Made by a program: the position numbers and the translations under genes. This document shows positions 1 to 8,574 of a stretch of 64,000 bases of DNA, piece after piece. This DNA comes from Candidatus Flexifilum affinis (GTDB lineage Bacteria > Chloroflexota > Anaerolineae > Aggregatilineales > Phototrophicaceae). The DNA is taken from assembly GCA_016713325.1 (NCBI GenBank), contig JADJPJ010000004.1, positions 62,001 through 126,000 of the forward strand. Reading direction: 5' to 3'. Each line of letters opens with the position of its first letter. Position 1 is the first letter of the stretch. Under the pieces are notes generated by a model that was not told the origin of the DNA, made no database searches, and saw nothing but the letters and a program-made list of their open reading frames with translations.

Positions 1-2
1 AC

Positions 3-1394
3 CGCTTCGTGCCCTATCCCTTCCAGAACAACATCAGCTATCTGCCCGACGAAGTGGTGCTGGAGTGCGTGCTCGGCCTGCTGGAAGCGCAGCGCAACCC
101 GGACGCGGTGGCGCAGGCGACCAACTTCAACGACCTGATCGACGCGCAGTTCGGCGCGGGCATCGCCAGGCACTTCATGAAGCCCTACAACTTCAAGGTC
201 TGGGCGCACCCCATCGAGCACATGAGCCGCGACTGGCTCGGCGAGCGGGTGGCTATCCCCAGCCTGGAGCGAATCCTCACCAACGTCATCCTGAATCAGG
301 CCGACAAGGGTTGGGGACCGAACAATAAGTTCAAATATCCTCTCTATGGGGGGACCGGCGGCCTGTACAGCCCGATGGTCAAGATCATTGGCGACCATTT
401 GCATTTCGGCAAGACGGCGGTGCAGATCGACCAGCACGCCAAACAGGTGCGCTTCAGCGATGGCGAGGTGGTGGACTACGATCTGCTGCTCTCGACCATG
501 CCGATCGACCTGCTGGTGGAGCGGATGGTGGACGTGCCGGACCGCATCGTCGATGCGCGCGACGGCCTGCATCATTCGAGCGGCCTGATCGTCGGGGTGG
601 GCGTGCAGCGCGCCAACGACAGCGAAAAGTGCTGGATGTACTTCCCCGAAGACACCAGCCCATACTATCGCGTGACTTACCTCTCGAACTACTCGCCCTT
701 CATCGTGCCGCAGGATGCCGACTACTTCCTGCTGCTTTCGGAGACGAGCTACAGCGAGCATAAGCCCGAGGACAAAAACACGATCGTCGATCGGGTGATT
801 CAGGGCTTTCTCAAGACAAAACTGCTGGAACCGTCCGACCTGGACCGGTTGATGTCCACCTACGTCATCGACGTGGACTACAGCTACCCCGTCCCGACGC
901 TGGATCGCAACCTGGCCCTGGGCACGATTCAACCCTACCTGATGCAGCACGGCATCTACAGCCGCGGCCGCTTCGGCGCCTGGGAGTACGAGATCGGCAA
1001 CATGGACCACTCGGTGATGCAGGGCGTGGAACTGGTCAATCGCTGGCTGTTCAACGAGCCGGAAGTCACCTGGAAGGACTTCGCCCACGTCGCGGAGGCG
1101 CATGCGCCGCTGCACGTCAACGGAGCCGCCGGGAACGGCGCAGTCCCGAACGGCGTCGCGGTCAATGGCCAGGCGAATGGCGCACCCCACAACGGGGTGG
1201 CGGTCCACGACGTGACGGAGATGGTCCAGGCGAATTCCGGCGATGGGCATCCCATCGACTTCACGTCGAAACACGGGCACGGTCTGATCCGGACCGGATC
1301 GGCCACCTTCGACCCGGCGTCGTTTGATGCACCCTCTCCCAAGCAGCCGGGCGAGCCGTCCGCGCCCGACTCGCTTCCACGCCTGAACGAGTAG
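3..1394 (+). CDS. FAD-dependent amine oxidase-like protein (5'-truncated by window edge)
   Basis: The frame is open from the first bases, so the N-terminus, including any Rossmann FAD-binding motif, lies outside the window. The visible 460 residues resemble the middle and C-terminal part of the UDP-galactopyranose mutase / protoporphyrinogen-oxidase-like amine oxidase family. The opening residues RFVPYPFQNN and the later segment KYPLYGGTGGLY, followed by a substrate-domain stretch, are typical of it. By family knowledge it is a cytoplasmic flavoprotein, often found beside sugar and cell-envelope genes. The last about 90 residues are a low-complexity tail rich in Asn-Gly and Ala (residues about 365-400) followed by a Pro/Ser-rich end. 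No catalytic assignment is possible without the N-terminus. It ends in front of a strong terminator. Confidence 0.7.
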   Translation, partial: RFVPYPFQNNISYLPDEVVLECVLGLLEAQRNPDAVAQATNFNDLIDAQFGAGIARHFMKPYNFKVWAHPIEHMSRDWLGERVAIPSLERILTNVILNQADKGWGPNNKFKYPLYGGTGGLYSPMVKIIGDHLHFGKTAVQIDQHAKQVRFSDGEVVDYDLLLSTMPIDLLVERMVDVPDRIVDARDGLHHSSGLIVGVGVQRANDSEKCWMYFPEDTSPYYRVTYLSNYSPFIVPQDADYFLLLSETSYSEHKPEDKNTIVDRVIQGFLKTKLLEPSDLDRLMSTYVIDVDYSYPVPTLDRNLALGTIQPYLMQHGIYSRGRFGAWEYEIGNMDHSVMQGVELVNRWLFNEPEVTWKDFAHVAEAHAPLHVNGAAGNGAVPNGVAVNGQANGAPHNGVAVHDVTEMVQANSGDGHPIDFTSKHGHGLIRTGSATFDPASFDAPSPKQPGEPSAPDSLPRLNE

Positions 1395-1414
1395 GGCATA
1401 GACGCTCACTCAGC

Positions 1415-1458
1415 CCCTCCCGCCGTCGAGCACATTCGCGGCAGGAGGGGTTTTTTTG
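1415..1458 (+). terminator. Rho-independent terminator after the amine-oxidase-like gene
   Basis: CCCCTCCCGCC at 1415-1425 pairs with GGCAGGAGGGG at 1441-1451 with one mismatch. Seven T follow directly (1452-1458). It lies 20 bases after the stop codon. Confidence 0.9.
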
Positions 1459-1598
1459 CGTTGAGCTACCGCGAGGCAATTATTGACGAAAAATTGGGAT
1501 TCTCATGACTTTCATCTTGAAAATTCCTCGTATAGTGGTTACTGAGGACCGCCGGAGTCACACCAAAACGAAGCCCGGCCGCGGACTACCACACCATC

Positions 1599-3017
1599 AT
1601 GTCGCTTACTCTCTCTCAGACGCTCACCCCCGTCCGACTCCCAGAGTACAAAGGCACCATTTCCGTCTCATCCAGCCAGCGCTATTTTCAGGATGAGCAA
1701 GGCCTGGGCTTTCTGGTCATTGGCCAGAACGACGCCGTCACCTGGCCGGGGCTGGTCGAACTGTTCGATCAGACCTCTCCCACCGCGACCGAGGACTACA
1801 TCGTCGACCTGCGCGCGCACGGCATCACCGTCAGCCGGGTCATGATGGAATATGCGCAGTTCGAGCGCGGCTACCTCGAAACTTCGCCCGGCGTCTTTTC
1901 ACCTGCGGCCATCCGCTTCTGGGATTCGTTCATCGCCCTGGCGGAGCGACAGGGTCTCTACCTGCTGCTGACGCCGTATGACACCTTCTGGCAGGTGCGC
2001 AACTGGTCGCTCTATCCGTATTCGGCGGCGATGGGCGGCCCATGCAACAGCCTGCACGACTGGCTGACTGCGCCGGCCGCCATCGCGGCGCAGAAGGCGC
2101 GCTGGGATTTCATCATCGAGCGCTGGGGCGGGTCGCCGAACATCTTCGCCTGGGATTTGATGAACGAGATCGATCTCTACTGGGGCGGCACGCCGGCGGA
2201 GATTGACGCCTACATCACCGAGATGGCCACCTACGTGCGCGAGAAGGAATTGGCCGTGTGGGGCCGGCGGCATCTGCTGACCGTCTCGTCGGCGACGCCG
2301 ATCCCGGACTCGGAGTTCGGCCAGGTGATCTACAACCACCCGCTGCTCGATTTCGCTACGACCCATCTCTACGTTGGGCAGGGAACGTGCACGCCGACCG
2401 ACGGCGTAGAGTGCGCCGACGAGATGATCAGCGGCGTGCGCCTGTCGATGCAGACGCTCAGCCACCCCCGGCCGTATCTGGACAGCGAATCCGGGCCGAT
2501 CTACGAGTGGATCAAGGACCGGGCGGTCGACCGCGAGTACCACCACAACATGAGCTGGGCGCATCTGATGGCCGGCGGCGCGGGGTCCGGCATGCGCTGG
2601 CCGTACACCGTCCCGCACTGCCTGCTGCCCGAGTTTCGCGAGAATCTGCTGGCGCTGGCCCGCTTCGCCGCGACGATCGACTGGTCGCGCTTCGCCAGCC
2701 GCAACGTCACCCAGCATCTGCGCGTCGACCGGCCGGGGATCATCAAGACCGGTTGCTCCGACCAGAAGACGACCGCGCTCCTCTGGCTCCTGGCCGACAG
2801 CCGCCTGCCGGGCACCATTTCGCTGAGCGGCGCCGGGGTCACGCTGGTGCATACGCTTCCGGACGGCCTGTACTGCGTCGAATTGTGGGACACGCAGATG
2901 GGAGTCGTCATCGAGGAGTGGGCGGCGACGGTGAGCGGGAAGAAGCTGACGCTGACCCTGCCGCCGCTGGAGTCGTCGCATCGCGATGTGGCGCTGGTGG
3001 TCCGCGCGGCGGGGTAA
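1599..3017 (+). CDS. Glycoside hydrolase family 5-like (clan GH-A) glycosidase
   Basis: A 472-residue TIM-barrel glycosidase. The segment FAWDLMNEID places the general acid/base at Glu190, and YLDSESGPIYEW places the nucleophile at Glu297. This spacing is normal for clan GH-A, and the family resemblance is to GH5 mannanase/cellulase-type enzymes. No signal peptide or membrane segment is visible, so it probably acts in the cytoplasm on imported oligosaccharides. The last about 110 residues form a beta-rich domain. The ATG at 1599 has no strong ribosome-binding site, and a start slightly downstream is possible. The gene stands alone between a terminator upstream and a terminator downstream. The exact substrate cannot be read from the sequence; a mannan-type substrate would fit the GH38/GH2/GH36-like genes further along (inference). 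Confidence 0.8.
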   Translation: MSLTLSQTLTPVRLPEYKGTISVSSSQRYFQDEQGLGFLVIGQNDAVTWPGLVELFDQTSPTATEDYIVDLRAHGITVSRVMMEYAQFERGYLETSPGVFSPAAIRFWDSFIALAERQGLYLLLTPYDTFWQVRNWSLYPYSAAMGGPCNSLHDWLTAPAAIAAQKARWDFIIERWGGSPNIFAWDLMNEIDLYWGGTPAEIDAYITEMATYVREKELAVWGRRHLLTVSSATPIPDSEFGQVIYNHPLLDFATTHLYVGQGTCTPTDGVECADEMISGVRLSMQTLSHPRPYLDSESGPIYEWIKDRAVDREYHHNMSWAHLMAGGAGSGMRWPYTVPHCLLPEFRENLLALARFAATIDWSRFASRNVTQHLRVDRPGIIKTGCSDQKTTALLWLLADSRLPGTISLSGAGVTLVHTLPDGLYCVELWDTQMGVVIEEWAATVSGKKLTLTLPPLESSHRDVALVVRAAG

Positions 3018-3043
3018 TTGTCATCACCGCACGAGGAACGTAG

Positions 3044-3074
3044 GGGCCGACCCATCCAAATGTCGGCCCTTTTT
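3044..3074 (+). terminator. Rho-independent terminator of the GH5-like gene
   Basis: GGGCCGAC at 3044-3051 pairs perfectly with GTCGGCCC at 3062-3069, followed by five T. It lies between the convergent GH5-like and GH43 genes. Confidence 0.85.
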
Positions 3075-3088
3075 GCTCGATCGGGACC

Positions 3089-4042
3089 CTAGCGCGAAGG
3101 GAAGGGCCGCTCCGTCCAGCTTGGACCGAGCACCTTCGGCTGATCCCCATCCCATTCAAAGCGATCGATGCACATCCGCCGCATGGTCTGCGCGGCATCC
3201 CAGGCATGGTAGACGATCCAGGCCTCGCTGCCATCGGGGGAGGTGGTAAAGGAATTGTGCCCGGGTCCGATGACGTGGCCTGGCACGGATTTCAGAATGT
3301 GTGCGTCATCTACAGGCGGCCGGGTGTAAGGCCCCAGCGGATGATCGGCGACGACGTAGGACACGCCGTAGTTCTCCAGCTCCCATGCGCCGCCGCTGTA
3401 GAAGCAGTAGTAGCGATCGCCATGCCGGCGCACGGCCGGACCTTCGACCGTGTGCCAGTCGTAGACTGCGCCGTACATGCTGCGCTGGGCGCGGAAGATG
3501 TGCCAGTCGGCAAACGGGCGCACGACGATGCGCGGCGCGCCGGCCAGCGAGGTCATTCCGACCAGACGGTCGACGACGATCCCTGTGCCGACGCGGTATT
3601 CGCCATCGAGGGTAAGGAAGTCCTTCGCGTAGAACAGGTACCACAGACCGTTGGCGTCCTGAAAGGGATGGGCGTCGATGGTGAAGGGCTCGTAGGGGAG
3701 GAGCGGCCCGCCGTGTTCGACGAAGGGGCCGGCCGGCTGGTCACTGATGGCGACGCGCAGCTGGTGGTCGCGGTCCTCGACGCCGCGCGCCGAGTAGTAA
3801 AGGTAGAACCTGCCGTCATGATGCGCCACTTCCGGCGCCCAGAACTCGTCGCCGGCGGTGGGCTGGATCGCCCAGCCGACGGGCTGCCAGTCCACCATGT
3901 TGCTCGACGTCAGGACGGGAAACTGCTGACCGTCCTTCGAGCCTGGCCCGGTGCCATAGGCGTAGTAACGGCCCTCATGTTTGAGGACAAACGGATCGGC
4001 AAAGGTGTGACCCACCACCGGGTTGACGTACGTATTCGGCAC
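3089..4042 (-). CDS. Glycoside hydrolase family 43 protein
   Basis: A 317-residue five-bladed beta-propeller glycosidase, the normal length for a single-domain GH43. The three acidic residues of the family are visible: Asp16 in HTFADPF (general base), Asp123 in TIDAHPF (pKa modulator) and Glu200 in HTVEGPAV (general acid). Known GH43 activities are beta-xylosidase, alpha-L-arabinofuranosidase and arabinanase; the sequence alone does not choose between them. No signal peptide is seen, so the enzyme is probably cytoplasmic. It is transcribed convergently to the GH5-like gene. It follows the minus-strand SDR/SRPBCC/secreted-protein genes by 64 bases, so readthrough from them is possible. Confidence 0.88.
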   Translation of the reverse strand: MPNTYVNPVVGHTFADPFVLKHEGRYYAYGTGPGSKDGQQFPVLTSSNMVDWQPVGWAIQPTAGDEFWAPEVAHHDGRFYLYYSARGVEDRDHQLRVAISDQPAGPFVEHGGPLLPYEPFTIDAHPFQDANGLWYLFYAKDFLTLDGEYRVGTGIVVDRLVGMTSLAGAPRIVVRPFADWHIFRAQRSMYGAVYDWHTVEGPAVRRHGDRYYCFYSGGAWELENYGVSYVVADHPLGPYTRPPVDDAHILKSVPGHVIGPGHNSFTTSPDGSEAWIVYHAWDAAQTMRRMCIDRFEWDGDQPKVLGPSWTERPFPSR

Positions 4043-4106
4043 GAGCTTCTTCCCCTCAGAAGACTTCAGCGCGCCTCGTGGTTTGGCGCGATGGTCCCAG
4101 GCAGCA

Positions 4107-4613
4107 TCAAATTGGACAGGCCGCAGTGAGCAGCGACGGAATGGCCGCGTAATTCACGGCGACGCGCACCAGATTGGCGTCGTACAGGCTCCAGGCCAGA
4201 TCCGGAGATGTCTCGGGCGGCAGATTCGACTTGCGCACGGTGAAGCAACCGGCGAACATCTGCTCCGTCCCGGTGCGCGTCTGAACCAGCAGCACGGTCG
4301 GAACCGCCACATAAAGACTACCGGCCGCGCCCTCGATCCGGGTCGGCGGCTGGATGATCACCTGCGTCGAGAGCGTCTCGGCATAGCCGGCGACAAAACG
4401 ATTGTAGTCGTTCGGTGGCGTTTCCCAATAGGCGTAGGCACGGGCATAGTCCTGACGATTCAGCGCGTCATAGTACGAGGCCAGCAGGTCGGCCGGACTG
4501 TCGCGATCGTTATAGCCCGAGTCGAACTGGGCCTGAGCAGGAAGGGCAAGAAGCAGAAGCGCGAGAAGGGCAATTTGAACCGGACGCCCCATGTTGGTCT
4601 CCTTTGTCTCCAT
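4107..4613 (-). CDS. Secreted protein of unknown function with NTF2-like character
   Basis: A 168-residue protein with a clear signal peptide: a short charged start, a Leu/Ala core and the cleavage-like ALPAQAQ at about residues 24-30. The mature part begins with a helix pattern (SPADLLASYYDALNRQDYARAYAYW) often seen in NTF2/SnoaL-like exported proteins, then a beta-rich half with two cysteines that could pair. Two starts are possible: ATG at 4613 preceded by GGAGG, and ATG at 4592 preceded by AAGGAG, each with good spacing. The second gives a more compact signal peptide. It lies 27 bases downstream of the SRPBCC gene and is probably in one operon with it. Function unknown. Confidence 0.75.
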   Translation of the reverse strand: METKETNMGRPVQIALLALLLLALPAQAQFDSGYNDRDSPADLLASYYDALNRQDYARAYAYWETPPNDYNRFVAGYAETLSTQVIIQPPTRIEGAAGSLYVAVPTVLLVQTRTGTEQMFAGCFTVRKSNLPPETSPDLAWSLYDANLVRVAVNYAAIPSLLTAACPI

Positions 4614-4640
4614 GCCAACCTCCGCAAAGGAGATTGGAGT

Positions 4641-5156
4641 TTAGATCGATGCCATGGCCCCCGCCACCTGCGCATAGCGTTCCAGAATGGCCGTCCAGCC
4701 TTCGGGCGCATCGAGCGCGTTCCGGTATACCTCGCTCTCGCCGCCGTGCCATTCAAAATGGCGATGCTCGAACGAGACCCATGTCGAAGACTCGGTGTTC
4801 ACGCTAAAGCGCACCTCGATCTCACTGGCCTTGGCCGGGTTCGGCTCCGGTTCACGGTGCGGGCTGATCTGCCAGCGCAGGATCAGCCGGTGAGGTGGTT
4901 CCCAGACCAGCACACGGCCCCAGTCAATCTCAAAGCCCTCCGGGCCACGCTCGAAGCAGCGGCCGCCGACCAGCGGTTCCATGCCGATGTAGACCAGCAC
5001 GTCGTTCGACCAGGTGTATTCCGGCGGCCACCACAGCATCATCTGCTGGGTGAACAGGGCAAAGGCGCGCTCGTTGTCGAGCGGCACACTGAATACGCGC
5101 TCGATGGCGGCGATGGGCTGGATCGGCGCCATGCTGTGATTCGGTTCGCTGTTCAT
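4641..5156 (-). CDS. SRPBCC / AHSA1-family protein
   Basis: About 171 residues with the START-like (AHSA1, Activator of Hsp90 ATPase 1-like) pattern. ERVFSVPLDNERAFALFTQ is the first strand and helix, followed by WWPPEYTW, a central GGRCFERGPEG, and the C-terminal helix APEGWTAILERYAQ. Such domains bind hydrophobic ligands; bacterial members are mostly uncharacterised. ATG 5156 was chosen because the longer open frame upstream overlaps the SDR gene and reads as unrelated sequence there. The gene starts 26 bases after the SDR stop on the same strand, so the two are probably co-transcribed. Confidence 0.82.
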   Translation of the reverse strand: MNSEPNHSMAPIQPIAAIERVFSVPLDNERAFALFTQQMMLWWPPEYTWSNDVLVYIGMEPLVGGRCFERGPEGFEIDWGRVLVWEPPHRLILRWQISPHREPEPNPAKASEIEVRFSVNTESSTWVSFEHRHFEWHGGESEVYRNALDAPEGWTAILERYAQVAGAMASI

Positions 5157-5182
5157 GGGCTGGTCCGTTTCATCCCCATGCG

Positions 5183-6205
5183 CTATCGCTTTACAAAACG
5201 CAGGATGCCGTAAATCGCCCCCATGACCAGCGAGGCCGGGATGGTCATGGCGAAGATCTGGCGCAGCCACTGCGGGCTGAGTTCGATCAGCGGCGTGAAA
5301 ATGCTCGGCTTGGTGAGCGAGTCAAAATCGCCATGCACGCGCCCGCGGCCCGGCATGGGCTGGTACAGGTTGTCCATGCCGTTGTCCGGCTCGTCGGTGG
5401 TCTGCATGCGGAACATCGACTTGTTGGCGACCATGATCTGGTCGAGCAGGGCCGGGTTGAGCCGCTGGAGCATCCATAGGAAATGGCCGGCACCGCCGAC
5501 ATAGATCGTTCGCTGGGGGGATGCGGCCGCGCGGACGATGGACCGCGCGACCAGTTCCGGCGTGTAGACCGGCGGCACTGGCATCGGCTTGAGGCCGATT
5601 TTGGAGCGCGCATGGTTGAAGAGCGGCGTGTTGATGCCCGAGGGCAGGATCAGCGTGACGCGAATGCCGCTTGCCGCCGCCTGCTGCTCCATGCGCAGCG
5701 CCTCGGTATAGCCTTTGACGGCATGCTTGGAAGCGGCATAGACGGCCTGGAGCGGCAGGGCGCGCTGCGATTCGACCGAGCCGACATTGATGATCGTGCC
5801 CTGGCCCTCGCGCTTCATGTACGGGAGGGCGGCGCTCACCCCATGGACGACGCCGAGGAAGTTGGTCTCGATAATCCGCTGGGCCTCTTCGACGGTGGTG
5901 TCGTCCACGGTCGCATAGAGGGAGATACCGGCGTTGTTGACCCAGGTATCGATGCGGCCAAACACGTCGACAGCGGTCCGCGCCACGATTTGCACCTGCT
6001 CCCACTCGGAGACGTCGGCAGGCGCGATCAGGGCGCGACCACTGGTCCGGGTGATCTCGTGCGCCACGTCGTGCAGCGCTTCTTCGTTGCGCGCGACCAG
6101 CACCACGGCGGCGCCGGCCTGGCCAAACATCAGCGCTGCCTCACGGCCGATTCCGGAAGACGCTCCGGTGATCACAACGACCTGTTCGTTCAGTGGCCTT
6201 GGCAT
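5183..6205 (-). CDS. Short-chain dehydrogenase/reductase with C-terminal membrane segment
   Basis: A 340-residue classical SDR. The NAD(P)-binding TGASSGIG is at 13-20, NNAG at 90-93, and the catalytic Ser143, Tyr156 and Lys160 are in VGSVESQ and YAASK. It is about 90 residues longer than a typical SDR. The extension ends in a hydrophobic stretch (about 313-334, IFAMTIPASLVMGAIYGILRF) followed by basic residues, which suggests a C-terminal membrane anchor. The substrate is unknown; family members reduce or oxidise secondary alcohols and ketones. It is the first gene of the minus-strand trio SDR - SRPBCC - secreted protein, divergent from the flippase gene. Confidence 0.88.
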   Translation of the reverse strand: MPRPLNEQVVVITGASSGIGREAALMFGQAGAAVVLVARNEEALHDVAHEITRTSGRALIAPADVSEWEQVQIVARTAVDVFGRIDTWVNNAGISLYATVDDTTVEEAQRIIETNFLGVVHGVSAALPYMKREGQGTIINVGSVESQRALPLQAVYAASKHAVKGYTEALRMEQQAAASGIRVTLILPSGINTPLFNHARSKIGLKPMPVPPVYTPELVARSIVRAAASPQRTIYVGGAGHFLWMLQRLNPALLDQIMVANKSMFRMQTTDEPDNGMDNLYQPMPGRGRVHGDFDSLTKPSIFTPLIELSPQWLRQIFAMTIPASLVMGAIYGILRFVKR

Positions 6206-6522
6206 CTTGTGCCCTCCAGCGGCGTGGCCTTTAAGGATGCGGGATGCGCCGCGCTCTCACGGTCGAATAGTCGTGACTCCGACCACACGCAGTGGCCGCT
6301 CGACACACGGTCGAGGAGTCCAATTCTCAGGCTAGCGCATCGTCTGGCGCGTGCAATCCGCCACATGGCCCAGTCGTGATGGGTCACGGCGGCCGTTTTC
6401 AGACATTTTTCACGCAGATCTCGACCTGCGCCGGGCCGCCTTCATACTCCCAGCGCGCGAACGGGTCTATGATGTTCCCGAACCGATGTCACACGGAGGG
6501 GCCGCGCAGCCCGATCTGCCTC
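6206..6522. other. Divergent intergenic region between SDR and flippase genes
   Basis: 317 bases separating divergent genes, so promoters for both directions are expected here. No convincing -35/-10 pair was found. The flippase frame stays open through much of it, but the peptide encoded there looks non-coding (Cys/Pro/His-rich), so it is treated as untranslated. Confidence 0.5.
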
Positions 6523-8289
6523 ATGACGACAGCTTCATTGAACTCCGAGAACTCAGGCGCGAACCCAGGCGACGGGCTTATCCGGGCGCTGCTCTACAAC
6601 GGCCTGACCCTCACGCAGATCCAACAGCTCCAGCCCGCCGACATCGACCCCGCGGCCAGCTGGATTCGGGTCGACGGGGCGGCCATACCTCTGACCGCGC
6701 AGACGCAGGCGGCGTTCGACCATTTCCAGGCCGCATCCGAGTCGTGGATCGACCCCGGCACGGTCGAGGCGGCGCTCGGCCGGATGGGGATCACCGAGGA
6801 ACACGCACATCGTCAGCTTGCCGGCGCGCTGTGGATCACCTCGGAGGACACCCAGCTGATCACCAGCACAGTCGGCCTGGGCGAACCGCCGATCCTGCCG
6901 CTGGCGGTGACCTTTCCGTTCTCCATTGTCCACCGCCTCACACCCGACGACACGCATGAGATCGCGCTGGCCAGCCGGGCGGCGTTGCAGGCTGCCGCCG
7001 ACTGGTTGGAGCGGGAGTGGTTCGCTCCGCAGCCTTCGCTGCGCCAGCGGCTGATGGGCGCGCTGCTGGAGGGCAAGACGATCTTTCTGCTGGCCAACAC
7101 GGGCGTGAACGGCCTGAACCTCGTCTACAACCTGGTCATGGGGCGATTACTGTCTCCGGCGGCCTACAGCCAGCTGGCGCTGGTGGTCACCCTGCAACTG
7201 CTGATTGGCCTGCTGCCGAGTGCCTGGCAAACGGCCGCCGCTCGATACGGCGCCGGCTATGCCGCGCGCGACGACCGACCTGCCATCCTCCATCTCAAGC
7301 GCTTCGGCCGGCGCATGATGGTCGGCATCGGCGTCGGCGTGATGCTGGTGGGTCTGGTGAGCGCCGGGGCGCTGGCCGACGTCTTCCAGATGGACGGCTC
7401 ATGGCTGCTGATCCCTATCATCCTGGTGGTGCCTTTCTTCATCACCGCGGCGGCGGATCGCGGCGTGCTTCAGGGGTTGAACAGCTTCTACTGGCTGACG
7501 GTCGCCTACGTCGGCGAGGCCGTCGCGCGGCTGGGGCTCGGCGTGCTGCTGGTGGCGCTGCTGCTGGGTACGACCGCAGCGGTGCAGGGCGCGGTCTGGG
7601 GCGTGGCTCAATCGATGCTGATCACCTGGTTCCTGGGCTGGCTGGCCCTGCGTCACCTGCCGCGCGAGAAGCCTGCGGCCGGCCCGCACCCGGATCAGGC
7701 GGCATGGCTGCGCCTGACTGGCCTGACGCTGACGGCGCTGATCGGGCAGGCGCTGATCACCAACGGCGACTTTCTGCTGGTCAAGTCGCTGTTCGCCCCG
7801 TCCGACTCCGGTCTGTACGCGGCGGTGAGCGTGCTGGGGCGCATCGCCTACTTCGGCGCGCTGCCCCTGACGATCGTCATGGTGCCGCTGTTCGCGCGGC
7901 GGCAGGCGCTCGATCAGCCGACCCGGCCGCTGTTTCTGATCATGCTCGGCGGTGGGGCGGTTTTCTGCACGGTCCTGCTGGGCATCGCGACACTCTTTCC
8001 GACGCTCATCCTGAACCTGTTCTACGGCGACGCCTATCTCGGCGCGGCCGGCCTGCTGCCCATCTACACGCTGGCCGCCTCGCTGTACGTGATCGTCAAT
8101 CTGGTCATCACCTACCGCGTGGCGCTCGGCAAGGGCGGGGAGACCGTGCTGCCGATGATCGCCGGGGTGGCCCAGGTCATCGGCATTCTGCTGTTCCACG
8201 AGAGCCTGCAGCAGGTGATCCTCGTGCAGGTGGTGCTGATGTCGGTGCTGATGGTGACCGTGCTGTGGCGCGGGCTGAGGGCAAATTGA
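6523..8289 (+). CDS. Oligosaccharide flippase (Wzx/MATE-like) with N-terminal tyrosine-recombinase-like domain
   Basis: About 588 residues from ATG 6523. Residues about 185-588 contain 12-14 predicted membrane segments of the polysaccharide-transporter/MVF type and resemble lipid-linked oligosaccharide flippases. These move glycan units across the cytoplasmic membrane. The N-terminal about 165 residues are soluble and unusual for a flippase. LIRALLYNGLTLTQIQQLQP followed by DIDPAASWIRV, and later EEHAHRQLAGA, resembles the core of a tyrosine recombinase. The first catalytic Arg is absent: the position of RISEL is TLTQI. It is probably a non-catalytic relic or a structural domain. The start is uncertain: no strong Shine-Dalgarno precedes 6523, and TTG 6538 or ATG 6469 are alternatives. 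Context is surface glycan assembly. Confidence 0.8.
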   Translation: MTTASLNSENSGANPGDGLIRALLYNGLTLTQIQQLQPADIDPAASWIRVDGAAIPLTAQTQAAFDHFQAASESWIDPGTVEAALGRMGITEEHAHRQLAGALWITSEDTQLITSTVGLGEPPILPLAVTFPFSIVHRLTPDDTHEIALASRAALQAAADWLEREWFAPQPSLRQRLMGALLEGKTIFLLANTGVNGLNLVYNLVMGRLLSPAAYSQLALVVTLQLLIGLLPSAWQTAAARYGAGYAARDDRPAILHLKRFGRRMMVGIGVGVMLVGLVSAGALADVFQMDGSWLLIPIILVVPFFITAAADRGVLQGLNSFYWLTVAYVGEAVARLGLGVLLVALLLGTTAAVQGAVWGVAQSMLITWFLGWLALRHLPREKPAAGPHPDQAAWLRLTGLTLTALIGQALITNGDFLLVKSLFAPSDSGLYAAVSVLGRIAYFGALPLTIVMVPLFARRQALDQPTRPLFLIMLGGGAVFCTVLLGIATLFPTLILNLFYGDAYLGAAGLLPIYTLAASLYVIVNLVITYRVALGKGGETVLPMIAGVAQVIGILLFHESLQQVILVQVVLMSVLMVTVLWRGLRAN

Positions 8290-8313
8290 AAGGACTCTGA
8301 ACCTCACCCCCAA

Positions 8314-8338
8314 CCCCCTCTCCATGCTGGAGAGGGGG
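8314..8338 (+). repeat. C/G-rich hairpin of the CACCCCC-type intergenic repeat
   Basis: CCCCCTCTCC (8314-8323) and GGAGAGGGGG (8329-8338) form a perfect 10-bp stem with loop ATGCT. It is preceded by CTCACCCCCAAC. It may end flippase transcription although no T-run follows. Related sequence recurs at 33971-34012, 37431-37470, 49298-49340 and inside the GH2 gene at 52205-52243. The rest of the 285-base gap to the next gene holds a TCTCAT microrepeat at about 8466-8484 and no recognisable gene. Confidence 0.65.
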
Positions 8339-8574
8339 CTCAATCTGGTCCAGACGATCGGGGATCTGCGCGACCGGTTCCCCCGCTATGGCGAGCTTGC
8401 TCGCATGCCTGCGTGGGACAGAGGGACAGGGGGTGAGGGGCTGAACCGCGCGCCTTCAGAAACACACTCTCATCTCTCATTACTCTTCGTTTGAAAACTC
8501 TACCCCGTTGACCACGAAGTGTATAGCATTCCGGGTGTAGACTTCATCCAGAACGTCGCAGCAGTGGTGGTTGA

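Noticed and set aside
1483..1545. Promoter for the GH5-like gene (TTGACG and TATAGT seen)
   Set aside because: The two hexamers are not spaced as a pair (TTGACG lies far from TATAGT and TTGAAA is too near), so no promoter is called.
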